DNA from: CAYMST01 sp964393115
Lineage (GTDB): Bacteria; Bacteroidota; Bacteroidia; Cytophagales; Cyclobacteriaceae
Direction of reading: 5' to 3'
NCBI GenBank assembly: GCA_964393115.1
Contig: CAYMST010000003.1
Coordinates: 1 to 55,028 of the forward strand
DNA length: 55,028 bases
A model generated the notes under the pieces. The model made no database searches. It saw nothing but the letters and a program-made list of their open reading frames with translations, and was not told the origin of the DNA. Positions within the stretch are counted from its first letter, which is position 1. The number at the start of each line of letters is the position of its first letter. Of this stretch, positions 1 to 7,352 are shown piece after piece. A program made the position numbers and the translations under genes.

Positions 1-648
1 TTTCGCTTCAACTTCAGGCGCAGGCTGAACCGGCTTCTGAACCTCCTCTTTTTTATGTTCGACAGGAGGAGCTGGGATTTCCTTTTTCTATTCAACCTTT
101 GGTACTTCAACAACTGGCCTTGGCGCCTCAGGTTCCTTTTTAGGCTCTTCCTTCGGTGTCGCCTCGACTTTAGGTGCTGTTGTTTTTGGCTCCTCTTTTA
201 CTGGTTCCTCTGCTGCCGGTGATGCTTTCGGAGCAGGCTTGCCAGAATTATCGAGATCAATTTTACCAACAACCTTAAAGCCCTGGAGCTTCGGAGACTC
301 TGTTTTGAACACCTCTTTTGGTTCTTTGCTCTCCGAAGTGGTAGTTTGATTGAAATTTTTTATTAAAATACTTTCTTCTTCTTGAGAAGAAGGCTTTGGA
401 GCAACTTCCTCTTTAGCCGTTGGCTCTGGCTTTTTAGTACCAATGGTCAACTCAGAGGCTTCTTGCTTGTCTGACGCGGAGTCAGCAAACTCTCTGGAAA
501 GCATTCCAAATTGCTCAGGGGTAATTTTACTATTCGGGCTACTGTCAACCTGAAAGCCCTTATCTGTAAGAAAGTCAACAATGGTATGACTCCCCACATT
601 CAGTTTTCGGGCGGCTTGACTTAGCCTCATCATTTTTGCATCACTCAT
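1..648 (-). CDS. infB: Translation initiation factor IF-2, N-terminal part, with in-frame amber codon (partial)
   Basis: IF-2 is the GTPase that brings initiator tRNA to the small ribosomal subunit. Only the N-terminal region is in the window; the G domain would lie beyond base 1. The first ~50 residues (MSDAKMMRLSQAARKLNVG onward) form the small helical IF2_N domain, followed by the long Lys/Glu/Pro-rich linker usual in Bacteroidota. After residue 186 the frame meets TAG (88-90 on the plus strand as CTA), yet the same frame continues open to base 1 with the same composition (KKEIPAPPVEHKKEEVQ...). One base change from GAG, AAG or CAG would explain the stop. The gene follows nusA after 23 bp, the standard rimP-nusA-infB order. 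IF-2 is essential, so either the stop is a sequence error, or it is suppressed, or a downstream start makes a shorter IF-2. Confidence 0.85.
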
Positions 649-671
649 ATATACCGTCTACCCTATTTTTC

Positions 672-1913
672 CTATTCGAATTCTTGTTGTAATATTTTCT
701 GTACGTCCCTAATTGTCTCCTCTTCTAGCTCGGACCTTCTCAAGAGATCCTCCTGAGACAAGGCAAGTACACTTTTAGCCGTATCTAAACCGATTCTTTT
801 CAGTTCGTCAATGATCCAGTCTTCTATTTCATCTGCAAACTCATCAAGATCGACATCTTCTTCCTCGTGCGCATCAAGCTCACGATAGACATCTATCTCC
901 ATATCGACCAATCTACTAGCTAATTTGATGTTTTGTCCACCCTTACCAATTGCCAGAGAAACCTGGTCTGGCTTTAGGTTAACTGATACACGACCTTCTT
1001 CCCTATTTGCTTTCACACTTAAGATCTTAGCTGGGCTAAGAGCTCTGGTTATATATAGGTCTAGGTTTTCCGTGTAGTTGATCACATCGATATTTTCATT
1101 TTGAAGCTCTCGTACGATACTATGGATACGAGATCCTTTCATACCTACACATGCTCCTACTGGATCGATTCTGTCATCGTAGGATTCAACGGCAACTTTC
1201 GCTCGCTCGCCGGGCTCACGAACTACCTTCTTAATGGTAATTAGACCATCGAATACTTCAGGCACTTCATTTTCGAAGAGTCTTTCCAAAAATACTGGCG
1301 AAGTTCTAGAAAGGATTATCCTAGGATTGCCATTGACAAGGTCAACTCTATGAACGACCGCTTTGACATTTTCTCCCTTTCGATATCTATCCTTACTGAT
1401 CTGTTCTCCTTTCGGAATCGAAAGTTCATTACCTTCAGCATCTACCAAGAGTACTTCTCTACTTAGTATTTGGTAGACTTCTCCAGCAATTAGCTCCCCT
1501 ACTAAATCATTATATTTATTGACCAGAATGTCTTTCTCCAGATCTTTAATTCTCTGCAGAAGCGTTTGACGCGCCATCATCACCGCTCTTCTTCCGAAGT
1601 CGATAAGTTTCACTTCTTCAGCTACCTCTTCACCTATTTCAAAATCAGGTTCTATTTTGCGAGCCTCCGAAAGGCTAATCTTATCGTGATCCCAAATATC
1701 TTCTGAGTTATCGTCTACTATTTCACGGAACCTCCATATTTCAAGGTCACCTTTGTCGGCATTGATAATAATATCGAAATTATGATCAGTTTGATACTTA
1801 CGTTTGATCATAGATCGAAATACGTCCTCAAGAATTCGAATCATTGTAGGACGATCTACACTTTTGTTTTTTGCAAACTCAGCAAACGAGTCTATTAATA
1901 TCGAACTCTCCAT
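672..1913 (-). CDS. nusA: Transcription termination/antitermination protein NusA
   Basis: RNA polymerase-binding elongation factor that modulates pausing, intrinsic termination and antitermination. The 413 residues show the NusA N-terminal domain (1-~130), an S1 domain (~135-200), then two KH domains with G-x-x-G loops: GMKGSRIHSI near residues 257-266 and IGKGGQNIKL near 322-331. The C-terminus carries an acidic/helical segment (EEEDVDLDEFADEIEDW) with a helix-hairpin-like tail. The length matches other Bacteroidota NusA proteins, which lack the duplicated acidic repeats of E. coli. The start is ATG at 1913, one base after the rimP stop, so the two are translationally linked. Identification is secure from domains and operon order. 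Confidence 0.97.
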   Translation of the reverse strand: MESSILIDSFAEFAKNKSVDRPTMIRILEDVFRSMIKRKYQTDHNFDIIINADKGDLEIWRFREIVDDNSEDIWDHDKISLSEARKIEPDFEIGEEVAEEVKLIDFGRRAVMMARQTLLQRIKDLEKDILVNKYNDLVGELIAGEVYQILSREVLLVDAEGNELSIPKGEQISKDRYRKGENVKAVVHRVDLVNGNPRIILSRTSPVFLERLFENEVPEVFDGLITIKKVVREPGERAKVAVESYDDRIDPVGACVGMKGSRIHSIVRELQNENIDVINYTENLDLYITRALSPAKILSVKANREEGRVSVNLKPDQVSLAIGKGGQNIKLASRLVDMEIDVYRELDAHEEEDVDLDEFADEIEDWIIDELKRIGLDTAKSVLALSQEDLLRRSELEEETIRDVQKILQQEFE

Positions 1914-1914
1914 G

Positions 1915-2373
1915 TTACTTAAATGATACTAATACTTTTGTTTGTTTCACATCAGAATATTTGAGTCTCATTTTTTCTCTTTTCGATTTTCCTTGTTCCA
2001 CGTTTATTTCAAATGCTTCGGCATCTGCTTCTAGAAGCTCCCCCTCGATCTTTTTAGAATCTGGTAGGAGGACACCAAGCCTTCTTCCAATATTTTTCTT
2101 GTACTGTCTTAGCAGTTGTAAAGGTCGATCAATTCCTGCTGAACTAACTTCTAGGCTGAACGCGCTCTTTACCAAATCATTTTCATCGATATAGGTGTTT
2201 AACGACCGGCTAATGTCCGCACACCTATCGATATCTACGCCGCTATCTCCATCTAGTAAGACTTGCAACCGTGACTTATCACCGAGTGCCTTAAAGCTCA
2301 GATCAACCAAGAATAAGTCTGGTTGGCCATTTAACAATTCTGTTAATTTCTCTTCTATTTGGGATATGTCCAT
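1915..2373 (-). CDS. rimP: Ribosome maturation factor RimP
   Basis: RimP (DUF150 family) assists 30S subunit maturation. The 152-residue protein has the family's N-terminal alpha/beta domain with the DLVKSAFSLEVSSAGIDRPL signature region (near residues 62-82) and a C-terminal SH3-like barrel. It is the first gene of the rimP-nusA-infB operon, read leftward and divergent from cysS. The ATG at 2373 lies 11 bases downstream of a terminator-like hairpin in the leader, and no clear Shine-Dalgarno sequence is visible, which is normal in Bacteroidota. Identification is firm from sequence features, length and neighbours. Confidence 0.95.
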   Translation of the reverse strand: MDISQIEEKLTELLNGQPDLFLVDLSFKALGDKSRLQVLLDGDSGVDIDRCADISRSLNTYIDENDLVKSAFSLEVSSAGIDRPLQLLRQYKKNIGRRLGVLLPDSKKIEGELLEADAEAFEINVEQGKSKREKMRLKYSDVKQTKVLVSFK

Positions 2374-2384
2374 TATAACAAAAA

Positions 2385-2406
2385 GAGGGGACTTTTTGGT
2401 CCCCTC
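2385..2406 (-). terminator. Terminator-like hairpin in the rimP-nusA-infB leader (possible attenuator)
   Basis: On the minus strand GAGGGGAC and GTCCCCTC form a perfect 8-bp stem with a 6-base loop, followed directly by five T residues and then, after a few bases, the rimP ATG. This is the architecture of an intrinsic terminator, but it lies between the predicted promoter and the first codon. It would therefore act on the operon's own leader transcript. On the plus strand it is not followed by a T run and lies upstream of cysS, so it does not serve a plus-strand gene. Confidence 0.6.
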
Positions 2407-2420
2407 ATCTTTCTAGGATG

Positions 2421-2452
2421 CAAAATTAACTTTTTTATTGATTTATTACAAG
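2421..2452 (-). promoter_or_regulatory. Bacteroidota-type promoter for rimP-nusA-infB
   Basis: On the minus strand TAATTTTG (2428-2421) matches the TAnnTTTG -7 element of the Bacteroidota primary sigma factor, and CTTG (2452-2449) sits 20 bases upstream as the -33 TTG element. The predicted start site would be a few bases downstream, near 2413-2416. That gives a leader of about 40 nt, almost entirely occupied by the hairpin at 2385-2406. Confidence 0.55.
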
Positions 2453-2495
2453 CTGCAATTATTACAAGCCCTTTCATTCTGTATATTTTTGTTCC

Positions 2496-3989
2496 ATGAT
2501 TCAACCATTGAGAGTAAATAACTCACTTTCTGGAAAAAAAGAAGTATTCGTTCCTTTATCAAAAACGCATGTGGGTATGTACGTCTGCGGCCCCACAGTC
2601 TATAATAAGGTACACCTAGGTAACGTACGTACCTTTACAAGTTTTGATATTATCTACAGGTATCTATGTTTCCTGGGTTACAAGGTAAGGTATGTTAGAA
2701 ATATTACGGATGTTGGACATTTACTAAACGATTCTGATTCTGGAGAAGATAAAATAGGAAAGCGAGCTCGACTTGAAAATCTCGAGCCAATGGAAGTAGT
2801 TCAAAAATACACGAATGATTTTCATCGTGTAATGGATCAGTTCAACAACATTCCTCCTTCTATAGAACCGTCTGCAACTGGCCACATCGTAGAGCAGATA
2901 GAAGTTATTAAACAAATCATTGATAATGGGTTCGCCTATGAATCTAATGGATCGGTTTATTTCAATGTGCGGAAATACAACGATCATAAAGGCAACTACG
3001 GCACATTATCCAAAAGAAATATTGATGAGTTAATTTCAAATACGCGGGACTTAGATGGCCAAGATGAGAAAGAAGATAGCCTTGACTTTGCCTTATGGAA
3101 AAAAGCTGAAGATAATCATATTATGCGCTGGCCGTCACCGTGGGGATTGGGGTTTCCTGGTTGGCATCTTGAATGTACGGTTATGAGTACGAAGTATTTA
3201 GGGCAGCGATTTGACATTCACGGAGGTGGCATGGACTTGAAATTCCCTCATCATGAATGTGAAATTGCCCAATCTGGCGGTGCCTACGACTGCGAACCGG
3301 CTAATTATTGGCTACATGCAAATATGCTAACGGTCAATGGTAAGAAAATGAGTAAATCCCTTGGTAATAGTTTACTTCCTGAAGAACTCATTTCTGGAGA
3401 AAACGATATCTTAGACCGAGGTTTCTCACCAATGACCATACGTTTTTTCATGCTCCAAACACACTATACGAGTACGTTGGACATATCAAATGATGCTTTA
3501 ATTGCTGCGCAAAAAGGATATCGTAGACTACTAAATGGATTGAAAGTGGCAGAAAGCTTAACGTATGCGCAAAGCGAAGCCGAGACCCTAAACGAAAAGC
3601 TTGAAAGTCAGATAAATGGCTTATGTGACAACTGTCACCGCGCTATGAATGACGATTTTAACACCGCTTCAACCATTAGTCATTTGTTTAATATAGTGAA
3701 AAAAATAAATGGTTTCGGTTTTGGTCAACAGTCTTTAGGGAGTATATCCAACACCACTTTTGAAAGAATGATTGACACTTTATTTAAGTTTACAAGGGAT
3801 ATACTTGGGCTCAAGCAGGAAGAAATTATTGATTCAGAACCATTAATTGGAGGCCTATTACGAGAATATACTAGTGCCAAGGAGCAAAAAGATTATGGCA
3901 AAGTGGATACCATTCGTGAAGATTTTAAGTCCAGTGGAATCGTAGTTAAAGACTCTAAGAATAAAATTGATTGGGCATTTGATGAATAA
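2496..3989 (+). CDS. cysS: Cysteinyl-tRNA synthetase
   Basis: Class I aminoacyl-tRNA synthetase charging tRNA-Cys in the cytoplasm. The 497 residues contain the HIGH-type signature as HLGN (40-43), preceded by MYVCGPTVYN with the first zinc-ligand Cys (Cys31). Further zinc-site residues are in the WHLECT and HHECE motifs. The class I KMSKS loop is present exactly (284-288). The C-terminal DALR-type helical domain follows. Length is typical. The gene is divergent from rimP, with 122 bp between start codons, and begins at ATG 2496. A TAtttttg motif at 2484-2491 lies only a few bases before the start codon, which could mean a very short or leaderless transcript, but no convincing -33 element was seen. 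Confidence 0.97.
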   Translation: MIQPLRVNNSLSGKKEVFVPLSKTHVGMYVCGPTVYNKVHLGNVRTFTSFDIIYRYLCFLGYKVRYVRNITDVGHLLNDSDSGEDKIGKRARLENLEPMEVVQKYTNDFHRVMDQFNNIPPSIEPSATGHIVEQIEVIKQIIDNGFAYESNGSVYFNVRKYNDHKGNYGTLSKRNIDELISNTRDLDGQDEKEDSLDFALWKKAEDNHIMRWPSPWGLGFPGWHLECTVMSTKYLGQRFDIHGGGMDLKFPHHECEIAQSGGAYDCEPANYWLHANMLTVNGKKMSKSLGNSLLPEELISGENDILDRGFSPMTIRFFMLQTHYTSTLDISNDALIAAQKGYRRLLNGLKVAESLTYAQSEAETLNEKLESQINGLCDNCHRAMNDDFNTASTISHLFNIVKKINGFGFGQQSLGSISNTTFERMIDTLFKFTRDILGLKQEEIIDSEPLIGGLLREYTSAKEQKDYGKVDTIREDFKSSGIVVKDSKNKIDWAFDE

Positions 3990-4026
3990 TAAGCAAAAAT
4001 CAAGTGTTTTTTACAGAGATAGTTTC

Positions 4027-4034
4027 TAAATTTG
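4027..4034 (+). promoter_or_regulatory. TAnnTTTG -7 element upstream of rpsU
   Basis: TAAATTTG, followed by CGCCC, matches the Bacteroidota -7 consensus exactly and lies 24 bases upstream of the rpsU ATG at 4059. No strong TTG was seen at the -33 position, although the region around 4003-4012 is T-rich. Confidence 0.45.
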
Positions 4035-4058
4035 CGCCCTTAAATTTTGATATTAGAT

Positions 4059-4253
4059 ATGATTATTGTTAACGTAAAAGAAAACGAGTCAATCGAAAGA
4101 GCTCTTAAGAGATTTAAAAAGAAGTTTGAAAAAACTGGTGTTATCAAGGAATTAAGAGGTCGTCAGCACTTCGTAAAGCCTTCGATCAAAAAAAGACAGC
4201 AGGTGATCAAAGCAGCATACAGAGAAAAAATGTACGCTAGAGACAACTATTAA
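4059..4253 (+). CDS. rpsU: 30S ribosomal protein S21
   Basis: Small basic ribosomal protein of 64 residues, beginning MIIVNVKENESIERALKRFK and ending in a Lys/Arg-rich tail, the usual Bacteroidota S21 form. The frame is open from a TTG at 4047, but the ATG at 4059 gives the conserved family N-terminus and was chosen. It lies upstream of xerC and hpf, a neighbourhood conserved in many Bacteroidota. In this phylum S21 has been linked to anti-Shine-Dalgarno occlusion, which fits the scarcity of SD sequences in this window. Confidence 0.96.
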   Translation: MIIVNVKENESIERALKRFKKKFEKTGVIKELRGRQHFVKPSIKKRQQVIKAAYREKMYARDNY

Positions 4254-4307
4254 TCTCTTTTTTGCTAATAAATTAGTAAGTTTAGTATTCCGATGTGCGA
4301 ATACTAA

Positions 4308-5192
4308 ATGATTGAATCATTTCTGAATTATATCAAGTTTGAAAAACGCTATTCTGATCTGACGGTTGAGGCCTACAGATCAGATATCAGCGATTTTTCA
4401 GTGTTTTTGAAGGAAGAATTCCAAACGGAAGACATCCTTCAAATGAAGACTTATGAGATTCGATCATGGTTCGTGCGCCTCAACGAATCTGGACTTTCGG
4501 AAAGATCCATCAATAGAAAGCTCGCCTCACTACGATCATTTTGTAAATTTTTAATGCAAAGAGGACTAATAGAAGAAAACCCCATTAGTGCTATCAAGTC
4601 ATTAAAAACTCAGAAAACCTTACCTAACTTTATACCAGAGGAAAATATTGTCGGTGTGATAAAAAGTCTGCCGACACCACAGGTCTCTGACTTTTCTTCC
4701 CATAGAAATCATGTCATGCTCGAGTTATTGTATGTGACTGGCATGCGACGTGCGGAGCTAATTGGCCTAAAAGAATCTGATTTCCGACCTAAAGAGTCAA
4801 TAATCAAGGTTTTAGGAAAAAGAAATAAGGAAAGGCTAATCCCACTACCCAAGAATTTCGTTAAAATTATATCAGAGTATTTATCAGAAAAACGAAAGCA
4901 TTTTGATTTCGTACAAGACGACTACTTGATAGTAACGGATAAAGGACAAAAGCTATATCCTATGTTTGTTCATAGAACTATTAACCAATTATTGGATGAA
5001 TTAAATATCAACAAGAAAAGCCCGCACGTATTGCGGCATACAGCTGCAACACATCTTCTAAACAATGGCGCAGAAATAAATGCGGTAAAAGACCTATTGG
5101 GGCATGCCAGCCTGGCTGCTACTCAAGTCTATACGCACAACACGCTTGACAAACTTAAGGCTGCGTTTGATCAAGCTCATCCCAAAGCCTAG
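4308..5192 (+). CDS. xerC: Tyrosine recombinase XerC/XerD
   Basis: Site-specific recombinase of the XerC/D family, which resolves chromosome dimers at dif with FtsK. The 294 residues comprise an N-terminal SAM-like core-binding domain (1-~90) and the catalytic domain. The catalytic set is visible: Arg147 (TGMR), Lys171 (GKRNKER), His240-x-x-Arg243 (HVLRH), His266 (LGHAS) and the nucleophile Tyr275 (TQVYTH). Length is typical of XerC/D rather than of a phage integrase. The setting between rpsU and hpf, with no mobile-element hallmarks, argues for the housekeeping enzyme. XerC versus XerD cannot be settled from sequence alone; XerC is chosen by neighbourhood. Confidence 0.88.
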   Translation: MIESFLNYIKFEKRYSDLTVEAYRSDISDFSVFLKEEFQTEDILQMKTYEIRSWFVRLNESGLSERSINRKLASLRSFCKFLMQRGLIEENPISAIKSLKTQKTLPNFIPEENIVGVIKSLPTPQVSDFSSHRNHVMLELLYVTGMRRAELIGLKESDFRPKESIIKVLGKRNKERLIPLPKNFVKIISEYLSEKRKHFDFVQDDYLIVTDKGQKLYPMFVHRTINQLLDELNINKKSPHVLRHTAATHLLNNGAEINAVKDLLGHASLAATQVYTHNTLDKLKAAFDQAHPKA

Positions 5193-5219
5193 ATGTTTAA
5201 TTTTTAAAATTTTTGAACC

Positions 5220-5522
5220 ATGAAATTAAAAATGCACGCGGTACACTTCACCGCAGACTCCGATCTTTTAGACTTCATTCAAAAGAAAACCAATAAACTA
5301 GAAACCTTTTTTGACAGAATAGTAGACGGAGAGGTTTTTCTCAGGCTTGACAAAAACGAAACGAAAGAAAATAAAATTGTAGAAATTAAACTGAACCTAC
5401 CTGGAGATCAATTATTCGCCAAGGAGAAGGGTAAGTCCTTTGAAGCAGCTGCAGATGCTACGGTAGAAGCACTCAGAAGACAGCTTATTAAATTCAAAGG
5501 AAAAAAGGTTCTGGTGAACTAA
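5220..5522 (+). CDS. hpf: Ribosome hibernation promoting factor, short form (HPF/RaiA family)
   Basis: A 100-residue protein of the HPF/YfiA (sigma-54 modulation) family, which binds the decoding centre of idle ribosomes in stationary phase. It shows the beta-alpha-beta-beta-beta-alpha pattern, with the basic C-terminal helix ending in LRRQLIKFKGKKVLVN. The long-form C-terminal dimerisation domain is absent. It follows xerC by 27 bp, is likely co-transcribed with rpsU-xerC, and is closed by the hairpin at 5540-5560. The link with rpsU suggests a small ribosome-status operon. Confidence 0.92.
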   Translation: MKLKMHAVHFTADSDLLDFIQKKTNKLETFFDRIVDGEVFLRLDKNETKENKIVEIKLNLPGDQLFAKEKGKSFEAAADATVEALRRQLIKFKGKKVLVN

Positions 5523-5539
5523 ATAACTTAGAATGACAT

Positions 5540-5560
5540 GGGCGGTTTGGGAAACCGCCC
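5540..5560. terminator. Shared terminator between hpf and the convergent S41 protease gene
   Basis: GGGCGGTTT and AAACCGCCC form a perfect 9-bp stem around a 3-base GGG loop, between the convergent stops of hpf (5522) and the protease gene (5565). The plus strand continues with TTGCTTAATTT, which is moderately T-rich. The symmetrical stem could end transcription from both sides. Confidence 0.7.
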
Positions 5561-5564
5561 TTGC

Positions 5565-7166
5565 TTAATTTAGCAATGTGGTATAGACTACAGAATCCAA
5601 AATAATGTTTTTAGCAGCTATAAGTTGATCATCTTGCGCAACTTCATGCTCCCACACTCCATCGGAAAGATAATATTGCGCAACAATTTCTTTCTCTAAT
5701 AAAAATTTAATTTCATCAGTACTTACTTTATCCAGTTGTTGATTTTTTTGTTCTGCCAGCTTTTTGATCACATCTAACTTGTCATTTTCGCCTTCAGAAA
5801 GATCTAGCTTTGACAACTCATCAAATAAGGAATCTAGCTTAGTCTTATATGTAGCGTTTTCCGTTAACCATTCTTTGAAGCCCTGCCACTCTTCTTCATT
5901 TAACTCAAAATTTGAAGCTTCGGCGATAGATTTATGTTCAAAATGATACTTTGTAGCATAATCGAGCATTAATCCACTTGTAATAAGATAGTTGGCATAA
6001 TCTGAATATTGCCGAGGTACTACACTTGTATCCGGCTCTATTCCACCGTTGTTATATACTTTCCTGCCATTTGCTGTATAAAACGTTCCGGCTGTATCCT
6101 GTTCGTCTAGTTTCGAATAAACAATCTTTTGGATACATCGGCCACTAGGGATATAATACCTCGAGCTCGTAACCCTGACTTGCGAATTGTAGACAATGTT
6201 TCTAGAAATCTGCACCAGACCTTTTCCAAAACTCTTATTGCCGACAATGACTCCTCGATCATAATCTTGCACGACACCAGCAACTATCTCAGAGGCCGAG
6301 GCACTATTTTCATTTACTAGCACTACGATTGGAATATCAGTATCCAATGGATCTCCCATGGTATGATATGGCCTTGTAAGGTTCTTGAGTCTTCCTTTTG
6401 TTTCAACTACCAATTTACCTTTTGGTAAAAACACGTTACAAACGCGCACAGCCTCGTCAAGAAGTCCCCCTGGATTTCCTCGAAAGTCCAAGATAATGCT
6501 CTCAGCACCGTCATCAATAAGCTGCTCCACAGTCTCCTGAACCTCAGCACCGAGGTTTTTGGTGAAACTTCTTATCTTTAAATACCCTATATTGTCTTCA
6601 AAAAGTTTTTTATTAGGAATACTCTTAATGGTAATCTTTTTCCGTGTTACCTCTAGCTCAAAATCTTTATTTTCAAAAGGCCTGAATACTTTCAAGCTAA
6701 TCGCCGTGCCGACCTGGCCCCTAATAAGTTTTGAGATTTCTGATTCTGTTTTTTCTGCTAATACTACACCATTTACCGCCACTATTTCGTCACCGATCTG
6801 AAGCCCGGCTTTGTCTGCGGGATAGTCAGGATAGATCATAAATACACGGTGTTTTCCACCGACAGTTCGGGTTATGGCTCCAATGCCCGCATATTGGCCA
6901 GTGGAGGAGGTTCGATAATCTTCAATTTCCTCCTCGGCAATATAGACGGTGTAAGGATCCAAAGACTTGAGCATGGCCTTTACACCTGTCTTTAACAGCT
7001 GTAAAGGTGAAATATCTTCTACGTAGTGTGTATTGATTTCTTTAAGGACCGAGGAGAAGAGTTCCATGTTTTTGGTCAACTCAAAATCACGATCCGTAGT
7101 AAAGGCGAAAACAGAAAATATGCTGACTACTCCAGCAAGTATTATTTTTTTCCCTGATTTAATCAT
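5565..7166 (-). CDS. C-terminal processing peptidase (S41 family, Prc/CtpA-like)
   Basis: Periplasmic or envelope serine protease that trims C-termini of exported proteins. The 533 residues start with a signal or anchor segment (KKIILAGVVSIFSVFAF, residues 6-22). A PDZ domain follows (~90-170; GIGAITR ... PADKAGLQIGDEIVAVNG). The S41 catalytic core contains ILDFRGNPGG (225-234), the nucleophile Ser290 in NENSASASEI and the general base Lys315 in KSFGKG, the 25-residue spacing seen in E. coli Prc. A C-terminal helical extension of ~170 residues is typical of the Bacteroidota version. The gene is monocistronic, convergent with hpf and divergent from the branching enzyme gene. Family assignment is certain; the substrate is unknown. 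Confidence 0.95.
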   Translation of the reverse strand: MIKSGKKIILAGVVSIFSVFAFTTDRDFELTKNMELFSSVLKEINTHYVEDISPLQLLKTGVKAMLKSLDPYTVYIAEEEIEDYRTSSTGQYAGIGAITRTVGGKHRVFMIYPDYPADKAGLQIGDEIVAVNGVVLAEKTESEISKLIRGQVGTAISLKVFRPFENKDFELEVTRKKITIKSIPNKKLFEDNIGYLKIRSFTKNLGAEVQETVEQLIDDGAESIILDFRGNPGGLLDEAVRVCNVFLPKGKLVVETKGRLKNLTRPYHTMGDPLDTDIPIVVLVNENSASASEIVAGVVQDYDRGVIVGNKSFGKGLVQISRNIVYNSQVRVTSSRYYIPSGRCIQKIVYSKLDEQDTAGTFYTANGRKVYNNGGIEPDTSVVPRQYSDYANYLITSGLMLDYATKYHFEHKSIAEASNFELNEEEWQGFKEWLTENATYKTKLDSLFDELSKLDLSEGENDKLDVIKKLAEQKNQQLDKVSTDEIKFLLEKEIVAQYYLSDGVWEHEVAQDDQLIAAKNIILDSVVYTTLLN

Positions 7167-7352
7167 ACACTTTAAAGTAATAAGAGATTCATGAAGTTAC
7201 GAATCCACACGTCATTTGATTGCAAATTTTAGAAAATATTATTGGCTAAGACAATTTGTGTAAAAATTAGTATTTCTTTGACCAAGCAATCGGTCATTTT
7301 TTTGCAAAAACTAACCTTGCCAGTCTAAATTTAACGCAGAATCTAATGTAAT

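Noticed and set aside
1871..2194. 107-codon plus-strand frame opposite rimP
   Set aside because: Lies fully within rimP on the other strand; Ser/Phe-rich shadow.
4308..5192. Xer recombinase as a sign of an integrated element
   Set aside because: Sits in the conserved rpsU-xerC-hpf setting with no direct repeats, cargo or phage genes.
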